A DNA stretch of 64,000 nt, from assembly GCA_032158295.1 (NCBI GenBank), contig CM063258.1:13429703-13493702 (forward strand). Reading direction: 5' to 3'. The notes under the pieces were generated by a model. That model was not told where the DNA came from, made no database searches, and saw nothing but the letters and a program-made list of their open reading frames with translations. The first letter of the stretch is position 1; each line of letters opens with the position of its first letter. This document shows positions 44,049 to 52,625 of the stretch, one piece after another. The position numbers were made by a program, and so were the translations under genes. Origin of the DNA: Pycnopodia helianthoides. Its lineage: Eukaryota > Echinodermata > Asteroidea > Forcipulatida > Asteriidae.

Positions 44049-44185
44049 CAAGCAAACAATGTGGGGAACAATCTCAGTTTAACTGATTCCCAAAGCGATG
44101 TGACTTTATTCCAAGTCACTAGTTATCAATGGCACACCAAGTGAGGATACTAGTCTTTGACAATTACCAAAAGTATACCCTGCCT
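44049..44185. repeat. M5 flank plus M5 end, copy 1
   Basis: GTGGGGAACAATCTCAGTTT, AGCGATGTGACTTTATTCCA and AGTCACTAGTTATCAATGGC (M5 flank as at 52160-52263), then CACCAAGTGAGGATACTAGT to the M5 terminus. Repeated at 44573-44680. Confidence 0.8.
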
Positions 44186-44572
44186 TTAAAGACACTGGAC
44201 ACTATTGGTAATTGTCAAAGACCAGTCTTCTCACTTGGTGTATCTCAACATATGCACAAAATAACAAACCTGTGAAAATTTGAACTCAATTGGTCGTCGA
44301 AGTTGCGAGATAATAATGGAAGAAAAAACACCCTTGTCACACGTAGTTGTGTGCTTTCAGATGCTTGATTTCAAGACCTCACGAGTGAGGTCTCAAAATC
44401 ATTCAAATATTTTACTGAGAAACTACTTCTTTCTTAAAAACTACGTTACTTCAGAGGGAGCCGTTTCTCACAATGTTTTATACTATCAACAGCTCTCCAT
44501 TTCTCGTTACCAAGTAAGTTTTTATGCTAACCATTATTTTGAGTAATTACCAATAGTGTCCAGTGCCTTTAA
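44186..44572. mobile_element. M1 MITE, full length, TTAA-bounded
   Basis: TTAA at 44186-44189 and 44569-44572. Very similar to 1322-1708. It separates two copies of the M5-flank repeat. Confidence 0.9.
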
Positions 44573-44680
44573 ACAGTCCCAAAGTGATGTGACTTCATTC
44601 CAAGTCACTAGTTAGCAATGGCACACCAAGTGAGGATACTAGTCTTTGACAATTACCCAAAGTATACCCTGCCTTTAAAC
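44573..44680. repeat. M5 flank plus M5 end, copy 2, next to splice donor
   Basis: AGTGATGTGACTTCATTCCA, AGTCACTAGTTAGCAATGGC and CACCAAGTGAGGATACTAGT to CCTGCCTTTAA repeat 44090-44189. It ends about 16 bp from the donor of the 44697-44831 exon. Confidence 0.85.
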
Positions 44681-44696
44681 AACTGCTGTAACTTAC

Positions 44697-44831
44697 CACC
44701 ATGAGGTTCCACATCCGAGCAGCCTCTGCCACCGCTGAGGAGACGATACTGCAAGCGGTTAACATGATCACCTTGATGGGTTCATGGTACAGCAGATTGT
44801 AGAAGATGTTCGTGCCCAGCCCAGGGTTACA
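44697..44831 (-). CDS. GABBR1: GABA-B receptor subunit 1, internal exon (first in window), LB1 lobe
   Basis: This 45-codon exon begins CNPGLGTNIFYNLLY and ends AEAARMWNLMV. It aligns without gaps to the LB1 lobe of human GABBR1 as recalled (CDPG...MWNLIV). The acceptor is TTATTTCAG before TGT and the donor is GTAAGT after GTG, both phase 0. Cys1 and Cys27 correspond to the C103-C129 disulfide, and Ser28 to the GABA-contacting Ser130 (GABBR1b numbering, from memory). The protein is the ligand-binding subunit of the heterodimeric GABA-B receptor, a plasma-membrane class C GPCR signalling through Gi/o. GABBR2 lacks this ligand site, so keeping Ser130 favours subunit 1. The next coding exon is 34550-34720. 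The preceding exon, expected to end near an HHDSK-type motif, was not found up to 64000. On the intron side a MITE-derived repeat ends about 16 bp from the donor. Confidence 0.93.
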
Positions 44832-45080
44832 CTGAAATAAACAACACAATAAACACCAATTTTTGAAATAGTCATCTTTAGAAAGTAAATTTGATTTGAG
44901 TACCTTGTGAAGAAGTTGTTTTCTTGTTGTTTACTTTTACGCCATGCTTATCAATTATACTTTATTACTTTTTTGTTTTCATTATGGAAGTTATGGGGGG
45001 AAAAAAAAAAAAAACCTGAAATGAAGCATGTTTTGAAGTTGTTTAGATCAAGAATTTGAAAGTTCAGATAATAATACGCA

Positions 45081-45452
45081 CAGGGCTCGCCCTTAACACT
45101 AGCCCGGCGTACATTGTCTAGTAAAAAATGCTATGGGCTAGTAAACACCACTTCTCAACTTGCCGTGTGGGCTACTAAAAACTGTACAACCTACTTGTTT
45201 AAAATGCTCATTTCTTCCTTTTCAGATGTTAATAATTAATGTATAAAATGTGTTAATCGTTATTGAGTGTGTGAATATAGCTTCATTTGATCACTAAACT
45301 GGTTCTGATCGTTAACATTTTACACATCAGAACATTACATTTATGGCAATTCCTGTTTAAATCCTGGGCTACTAAAACTTCCTGGGGCAAGTAAAATGCA
45401 CAGTTTACTAGCCCGGTGGGCTACTTTACAAAAAGCTTAAGCGCAAGGCCTG
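45081..45452. mobile_element. Terminal-inverted-repeat element, 5-bp duplication
   Basis: Starts CAGGGCTCGCCCTTAACAC and ends GCTTAAGCGCAAGGCCTG, with inverted CTAGCCCGG blocks further in. ACGCA is duplicated at 45076-45080 and 45453-45457. Confidence 0.8.
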
Positions 45453-45458
45453 ACGCAG

Positions 45459-45745
45459 TTCTTATACAGCGCTTTATCACACTCAAGGGCATCTTAAAGT
45501 GCTCATTATTTTTCAGTAACATGTTACGATTACATGTTATGGTTTACAAGGTGCTGTGGCGCAATCTGCAGCCAACCCTACCAGACAACACCAGGGCAAC
45601 CCCCCTTCTCTTAATGATAAGTGTAACTGGGTTCTTCAACGTGCATTACTCAATCCACTGGACCTACGGCTTTATTTCCCATCCAAAGGATGAAGCAATT
45701 GTGGTTAAAGTACAAAAGTGTCAAGACTGGGACTCGAACCCGCAG
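45459..45745 (-). mobile_element. SINE-B, minus strand
   Basis: TTATACAGCGCTTTATCACA (3' end), GGTGCTGTGGCGCAATCTGC, GTAACTGGGTTCTTCAACGT, CTACGGCTTTATTTCCCATC and GGGACTCGAACCCGCA (B box). The A-box side is missing. Confidence 0.82.
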
Positions 45746-45867
45746 ATAACTTTCCATGGTCCACCTTTGGTAGTTATTTCTGGTATAATCACTGCATCAG
45801 GGATTAAGAAATCATCGTATCGGTACAAAAACTTTGTATCTCAAATTTGCAGCGTTGTATCTCCCAT

Positions 45868-46158
45868 GAGTCATTGGGGTGTGGGTTCGAATCCCGGTCA
45901 TGACACTTGTGTCCTTGAGCAAGGTGCTTTACTATAATTGCTCCTCTCCACCCAGGGGTATAATGGGTACCTGGGAGGGTAGAGGTTGATATTATGTATG
46001 AAAAAGCCTTCGGTGCGCCACGGCAGCACGGGGCTGTATACTCCCCAGGGAGCTGAGAAAGATTACAGGAATGCTATTGGCCCAATGACCAGGGCACTAA
46101 TGTAAAGCGCATTGATACATTATTGTGAAATGCGCTATATAAGAACTAGTTATTATTG
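45868..46158 (+). mobile_element. SINE-C copy
   Basis: GGGTTCGAATCCCGGTCATG (B box), CTTGTGTCCTTGAGCAAGGT, CACCCAGGGGTATAATGGGT, CCCAGGGAGCTGAGAAAGAT and the tail AAATGCGCTATATAAGAAC. The A-box side is missing. Confidence 0.85.
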
Positions 46159-46384
46159 TGAAAATATTCCGGGCAAAATCGCTGTATCTCGTTGTTTCGT
46201 GTGTACATCCGGGCTACTTGAAGCGAAAAAAAAACCCCCAACATTTTGACAGGTTTGACCTCTCGCAGAACGTAAGTGCTATTTTAAGAGATACAACGTT
46301 TTTTTAAACTGACACAATGAAATGTGATTTAATTTTGCACAACAGCAATGTATAATAAGCACTGTGCATTCGGATTCCCCCAAG

Positions 46385-46465
46385 TCTCATGGGATAAAAT
46401 CGGGACTTGAACCTGCGACCTCCGATTTAACGTGCGGTGTTCTACCAACTGAGCCGTCAGATTAT
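46385..46465 (-). mobile_element. SINE-A head
   Basis: AATCGGGACTTGAACCTGCG, ACCTCCGATTTAACGTGCGG and TCTACCAACTGAGCCGTCAG. Minus-strand tRNA-like head only. Confidence 0.75.
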
Positions 46466-48275
46466 TTTTGAGATATAACAAAAAATTAAAAATTTGCAAC
46501 ATAAAATACACAACATTGGCCACATCCGGGCATGATGATTATACAGTAACCATCTCTCCGAGTGCATAGGGTTAACCGTCTCTGTGTTTTAAAACTTGCC
46601 TGTAGTTGCTGAAAAAAAGGGGAGGGGGAAAACCCCAGCATCTGAACTGAAGTATCGACAGAGTGCCAATAGGTTCATCAGTAAAGGACATAAAAACCTT
46701 CAGCAATGTGAAATACGGCCAGCTTGACTGCGCTTTGTCCAAATCACGTAACGCAGCCAACACCACCTGCCTCTGAAAGGGCAAAACGGACTTCTAATCT
46801 AAAGCTTTTCAAGAGAGAGGGAAGAAGAAAAAAAAATGCCCGACAATTGACAACATTACCGAGGCTCGTCCAAAGCTATATTTGCGTTCCAATTTGGCTC
46901 AGACATTAAATGCACCCTCAGAGAGAGTCGAGTGGGGGAAAATAAAATCTGGACGAGTTAACAGTCCTCAGACTTGTTTACCTTGACATCAACCCTTTTT
47001 ATCCCAAAGTGAAGTAAGTAGAGCGTGAACAATTAGTGCAAATCTCATCTTCAAACCATCAGGAGTAGAAAAAACAAACTTCCGAGGCCTGCCGTCCATT
47101 TAGGGTCTTGAGCCACTTCCCTCCCCCCTTCCCCCGCTTTTAATAGTGTTAAATTTGTCTCTCTCAGCAGGTGCATGATGAGAAACCAGGAAGCCTCGGC
47201 TACCCCCTTGCTGTTTTTCTTTAATCTCGTCCGATACCGGGGAGTGACGGACTAGATGTTTCTGACGTCTCGGGTCCGATGCACGGGTCGTCTAAACACT
47301 CATTTTCACCTGGCGGATTTCTCATATGCCTGTAATCATTTATAGGCTCCCTGGTTTTCCTTCACAGATGAAAACTGTTCAGTTGTTGTTCTTGGCGTGC
47401 CGGGTCTTCAGCATTACACGGGGATTATTTCATTAGGAATTTGTACTTTGCCGTACAAATCAAATTTCCTATATAGCTGAAAATCGCCTGCAATAAGCAC
47501 TTTTGACAGTGATTTATAATGAGTGATTGAGTTGTCGGAAAGTGTACTGGAGGACAAAACTATTTCTAGGCACAGGCCTAACTGTACACACAAAAGTTTG
47601 CATTTTTTATAAACGAACCCAAAAAGACAGTACTTCAATAATAACCACCCTGAAGGAAGTCCTCCATCAGCAGTCTTCAAAACTATCTAAAGATTGGAAC
47701 TTACAAAAAACGAGTGCAAAAAATACCTGTCCCAAAAGAAATCATTGAAAATGCGAAAAAAAGAGTTCTCTTTTTTTGTTGAAATTGGCTGGAAACCAGA
47801 GGCACTGTTCCCCCACCCCCTCGAAAAATACTATTTCTTGACGAACGTCAATTTATAACCATTCTTTGAAGATCAAACAAGTATGCCCTGAAGCTTGAGC
47901 TCCTTTTATCAAAATTGCGTGATTGTGGGATAACAGCAATGTCGGCCCGGTAACCATAGCGATTCAAATTGGTACTTCTTATCGATGGTGAAGAGCTCGT
48001 CGCAATTTCCAACTCCCGGCAGATCAACCAATTGTAGCACGGTTGCCAAGAACTCGCTTGTTCGGTGGGTATGTTTTCCGCTACTCCCGGACATCGTGCC
48101 TCTCCCCACCCCCCCCCCCCCCAACAAACAAGACTCTCGAGCAGTCTGCATCGCCACTTCCCGAGGATGGGTGGCCATACAACAGAGGAAACATCACTCC
48201 GCGTCAGCACTCCACCAACGATTCACTGAAGAGGTGAATCGCAGATTAGGAGGCCATCATAGATCACCGATCGCC
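46466..48275. other. Intronic, nothing recognised
   Basis: C-run at 48107-48122. Overlapping open frames on both strands near 47848-48392 look like chance in GC-balanced sequence. No repeat family assigned. Confidence 0.45.
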
Positions 48276-48301
48276 ACTCTCTCTCTCTCTCTCTCTCTCT
48301 C
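48276..48301. repeat. (CT)n microsatellite
   Basis: About 13 CT units. Confidence 0.9.
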
Positions 48302-48869
48302 TACCCCGGCACAATTTATAAATCAATTCCGCAGAATAATGGCATTCGGATGCGAGAGTACCCCCGCAGAGACTGAGAGACATAGAGAATGAGCATCTGC
48401 TGGTATGCCCTCTGAATGGATTGACTGAGGGAGAGAGGAGGAGGGGGGGGGGGTTAGGATATGACAAATAGGTGTTAAACGCTGCTCATTTGTCAGTGGG
48501 ATCAATCGCGATGATCCAATGCTAAGGGTCAATTCAATGGCACTTCCTTGATGTAATTGGTATCTGAAAGGGGGATCCACTGTGCCCTTTGTCGAGGAAA
48601 GGGGGCAAGTGGGGAAAAGCTGGATGCCCACTGATCTATGGATTCCATGCATTCTCCAGGGAGTATTTTTACATTTCAGTTTGTTTAGAATGGGAAGGGG
48701 GAGGGGGAGATTTCACTCTCTGTAATCCACAGCTTTAGCCAGACCGATGTCTCCATTGGCTTTTGGACAACCTACTTAGTTAACTTGCTCAATCAATAAA
48801 TCTACTGTTTGGTCACACTGTCTCTTGTATATCTTTTATGTATATTATCTTGCTATCGGTTAAAAACAA

Positions 48870-48870
<1 letters not shown>
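48302..48870. other. Intronic, nothing recognised
   Basis: G-run at 48444-48454. No exon or dispersed repeat identified. Confidence 0.5.

Positions 48871-48906
<36 letters not shown>
48871..48906. repeat. (TA)n microsatellite
   Basis: About 17 TA units, with a shorter run at 48994-49006 on the other side of the next feature. Confidence 0.92.
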
Positions 48907-48911
<5 letters not shown>

Positions 48912-48990
48912 TGTAGGGTAGATGGCCTTAGCTTTCGATCCAAACCGGACCTTCGTCAGAGGCAAAAACAAGCACAAACGAAAAACATAT
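48912..48990 (-). mobile_element. Possible Penelope-like fragment with hammerhead-like core
   Basis: The minus strand 48959-48933 reads CTGACGA, one A, GGTCC-loop-GGATC, GAAA, the same order as in the FB elements. Penelope-like elements are known to carry hammerhead motifs. The fragment lies between two TA runs. No coding part is visible. Confidence 0.4.
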
Positions 48991-49114
48991 CCAATATATA
49001 TATATACTTATTTTTTATATTAATCCCTAATGTTACCTTTTAGACTTGTAAAGTTTCTTGTTTTTTCTTAAAATTTTAATCTGTGTTGTATTTTCCTGTA
49101 CCTTGAACACAATT

Positions 49115-49235
49115 TACGGTTAAGTACCTTGCTCGAGGACAGAAGTGTCAAGACCGGGATTCGAACCCACACTTTCATGATTCAACCATCAGGACTTGAG
49201 TCCGATGCAGTAGACCGCTCGTCCATGACACACCA
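49115..49235 (-). mobile_element. SINE-B head
   Basis: CTTGCTCGAGGACAGAAGTG, AAGACCGGGATTCGAACCCA and AGTAGACCGCTCGTCCATGA. The A and B boxes are on the minus strand. The body is missing. Confidence 0.82.
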
Positions 49236-49556
49236 TGTGTTTTTTTGTGTATGTTAGCATCAACCAACCACTCAATCATCCACCAATGAATCTGTGAATA
49301 CATTTAGCAGGGTCTTGCAAATCACACGTTCAAATATCTCATTGGTTCGGGAAAACAGAGAAGAATAATAAAAAAAAACATCTCCTTGCAATCCAGGATC
49401 ATGGACAGAAAACTCTTCAGGCAGACATTAATTTTTTAATGGATTCAGACCAAGTATCTCGGCATCCCGGACTGCCCCAGTTCCCTGTAGGGTTCATGTG
49501 ACCGACATCACCATCATTAGCTTCACCATGGGTTGGATACATTGCACAGGTAAATG

Positions 49557-49863
49557 TAGCCTTTTGTCAAGGCCTTCGTGTCTTGGAGCTGCGATGCCAA
49601 GCGACTGAAATGGGAGACCACGCCTGCGAGTGGCGCAGCCGAGAGGGCCTTTTCCAACTTGTTTGCGGTTTCTTATGTGTTTCTTTATAATCAATGCATA
49701 ACGCACGTTTCATACTTCATGAATAAATCATTACAAAAACCGCAAACAAGTTGGAAAAGGCCCTCGTGGCTTCGTCACTCGGCTTGCGCGCGTGGTCTCT
49801 CGTTCCAGTCGCTCCACTGTTTACAAAGCTGTCCAAGCCACAATGGCCTTGACAAAAGGCTAG
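49557..49863. mobile_element. hAT-like foldback MITE, 8-bp target duplication
   Basis: The arms 49557-49678 and 49735-49863 are inverted (TAGCCTTTTGTCAAGGCC; GGCCTTGACAAAAGGCTA), with matching inner ends GGCCTTTTCCAACTTGTTTG and CAAACAAGTTGGAAAAGGCC. GGTAAATG flanks it at 49549-49556 and 49864-49871. Confidence 0.9.
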
Positions 49864-50356
49864 GGTAAATGTCACTCTCTGGGTTGTCTCTATCTTGTCA
49901 GATGTTTTTTACATGAATGTTGTGGAAGATCCGTTAACAAGCTGACCAGGTCATATTTACGACCCTCGGAATTTGTGGTCTTCCCCAGACAAACTCATCA
50001 AAAAATTCAATGAAATTTTATAATTTCCAGGATGAGAAAAGAGCTTTTCTATATATCCACAAAATGTGAGATCTAATCATGGGCGCTAAGTTTGCAATCT
50101 TTGAAATTGAGATTGGGACAATAGCATTTCTGAATTGAGTACAGAAGAAGCTTTTCCATGCTGTGGTCATCTGCGTCAGGTACCCTGCATCCAACAATGA
50201 CAATGGCTGCTCTAGTTCTCATATCACGAAAGGGACTAGACTGTCTGTTTTCCCCTCCCAGCCTCAGTTTGGTTCGCATTGGGTTGAATAGAAGGAAAGC
50301 AAGAGGGCTGCACCACGATGAAGGTTTACGCGGATGTAGTTATAGGAGCAGAGTCA

Positions 50357-50531
50357 TAGTGTTAGCCAGAGGGGTGTCTGGGTGTCTTTTGGACACCCTG
50401 TTTTAAATTTGGACACCTTGTGTTATCCGTCATTTACATGGAAATGTATTGTAATTGAGCAATTTGGAAACCCAGTTTTAAAATTTCCAGCAAATTTGGA
50501 CACCTTTTTACCAAATTCTGGCTAAGACCTT
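50357..50531. mobile_element. Short TIR element with 11-bp flanking repeat
   Basis: TAGTGTTAGCCAGAGGGGTG at the left and AATTCTGGCTAAGACCTT at the right are imperfect inverted ends. GAGCAGAGTCA flanks at 50346-50356 and 50532-50542. Internal TTTGGACACC repeats occur several times. Confidence 0.75.
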
Positions 50532-50542
50532 GAGCAGAGTCA

Positions 50543-51379
50543 GCAGAGAGTACATTATTTTGTTAATGCGGTGAGAAGAGACCTCACTTCACCCACTTTA
50601 GACCACACTGTGAAAACTCTTCCCTGGTTCCCAGGAGGCCCGACCCGATTCCGGATCAGTGCGATAAGGAATCTGTCAGCCTCGCTACCATGGGCACCAT
50701 GGATACCTCTCGTCACTAACCCCTGGTAGGGATGTACTGAAAAACAACGCTGATTGGCTCCCAAAGTAACTACTTTGCGTGCACGCTTGTTTAAAAATTC
50801 TCAGCGCTTGTATGAGGCTTGTAAGGTAGCTTAGTGCGTGCGTGTGAAAATGCAAATATTTGACGCGATTCCATTTCAAATGAATCATGTTTTTACACTG
50901 TCACCCTAAACTGCATAGAGTTAGACATATAACAAAAGAAGAATGAGAGGGGACCAGTTGCTCTTTGACTTCAGGACTTAAATGCGGGTTACCATACTTG
51001 AGCGGGTGCGTAGAGTGGATCGGCCAAATGCGCAGTATATGAGCACATTTTAATGAACCAATTCCAAGGGTTATGGCGCGGCAAGATCGATCACCCCTGG
51101 GAACGAGGTTGGGAATCTGTGTCCAAATGACCCAGAAATGGGTCGACCTGACACAGAATCCGAGTTAAAATCAATTTTTTTTTTTTTATAAATCGGTTTC
51201 CGAGTCAGCCTGGCCAAGAAATGGGTCGGCCCCACTGGGACTTGGCATCCGGGTCAATTCTGGCCCAGGAGTTTTCAAGAGTGCGAAGAAGATTATCAGG
51301 AGCAAGATTAAAAGATTATTTTTTTAACATTCCTATTATTAAAAAATCATAATGCAGTGCCATTTATAAAAGCTTACGT
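50543..51379. other. Intronic, mostly unassigned
   Basis: T-run at 51177-51187. A GAAATGGGTCG motif occurs twice near 51135 and 51220, possibly part of an unidentified inverted element. No exon seen. Confidence 0.4.
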
Positions 51380-51742
51380 TTAAAGGTGTTATACAGGATT
51401 GGTAGAGCTGACAAAACAGTCGCAAACAAAGTTCATGTTTTGTGTGATTAACCATATACATGAAATAACAAGCCTGTAAAAATTTGAGCTCAATTGGTCA
51501 TCGAGGTCAAGAGAAAATAGTGAAAAGAGACCTTATGTGTTTTCTGTTTTTCAAACATCGAGTTTATTATCGCGCATGATAAAAACTTTTGTTTTAATCA
51601 TTTCTCAGAAACGATAGCATTTTAGGCATAAATATTTTAAGGAACCCTTTCTACGATTACTTACTTTAAATCATGTAAGTTATGTGTGAATCTGTGAACA
51701 TTTGTGTTTTTCGATCTTACCGATAGTGTACAGGGCCTTTAA
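51380..51742. mobile_element. M2 MITE, full length, TTAA-bounded
   Basis: TTAA at 51380-51383 and 51739-51742. The ends TTAAAGGTGTTATACAGGAT and GATAGTGTACAGGGCCTTTAA are inverted. This intact copy shows that the 59-bp unit amplified at 25674-26024 is the family's terminal segment. Confidence 0.9.
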
Positions 51743-51790
51743 ATAAAATATAAATACAGATCAAACAACAGGGACAGAGTGATTCTACAT

Positions 51791-52155
51791 TTAAGGCAGT
51801 GGATACTTTGGGTAATTACACTCAAGAAATACATTACCATAAAAAAAACTCACTTGGTGAGGAACACCTGAGAGCTGCTGATTACATAAAACATTGTGAG
51901 AAACGACTCCCTTTGAAGTAATGTAGTTTTTGAGAAAGAGGTAATTTCTCACTTAAATATTTGAATCTTCTCAGGCATTTGAAAGCACACAATTCTATGT
52001 AACAAGGGTATTTTTTCTTTAATAATTTTCTTGTATCTTTGATGACCAGTTGAGCCCAAATTTTCACAGGTTTGTTAATTTTATGCATATGTTGGGATAC
52101 ACCAAGTGAGGATACTGGTCTTTGACAATTACCAAAAGTACATCCTGCCTTTACC
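51791..52155. mobile_element. M5 MITE, copy 2
   Basis: TTAA at 51791-51794; the right boundary is degraded to TTAC. CACTTGGTGAGGAACACCTG, TTTTTGAGAAAGAGGTAATT and ACACCAAGTGAGGATACTGG match 43693-44048. Confidence 0.85.
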
Positions 52156-52263
52156 AAGTAAAAAGTGTGGGGAACAATCTCAGTTTAAACGATTCCAATT
52201 CAAGTGGGAGTTCAGTCCCAAAGCGATGTGACTTTATTCCAAGTCACTAGTTAGCAATGGCAG
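52156..52263. repeat. M5 flank, copy at 52 kb
   Basis: GTGTGGGGAACAATCTCAGT, AGCGATGTGACTTTATTCCA and AGTCACTAGTTAGCAATGGC match 44049-44140, so M5 and its flank were copied together. Confidence 0.85.
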
Positions 52264-52271
52264 TCAAATAA

Positions 52272-52625
52272 TAAACAACAATAATAATAATTTGGGAGGC
52301 TAATCATCCTTACTCGCAGCTGAGAAGCTGAGTTGTGAAGGACGCGGCTACAATGTGTTCCAGCCGCAGGCATGCAAGGGTGCCTTCAGCAGCCAGCCAC
52401 ATCGACCCATTATGACCACGGAGCACAGCCTGAGATCGAAAGTGTTTGATTTTTTCTTGAGGGAAGAAAACCCGGAGGGCCCCCAAGGAAAAACCCTGGT
52501 GACATAGGAGAGAACCAACGCACAATTCTCACCTCACACATGGCCTTTGCCTGGAATCGAACCAGGGCCACAGCGGTGAGAGGCGAGTGCTTTACGCACA
52601 AGCCACGATGCAGAAAGGCAAAGAG
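52272..52625 (-). mobile_element. SINE-F, near full length
   Basis: The minus strand starts GCATCGTGGCTTGTGCGTAA (A-box side) and CCTGGTTCGATTCCAGGC (B box). It continues with GGGTTTTTCCTTGGGGGCCC, TGTGCTCCGTGGTCATAATG and AGCTGCGAGTAAGGATGA, and ends CCTCCCAAATTATTATTATT. Only one copy is in the window. Confidence 0.75.
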
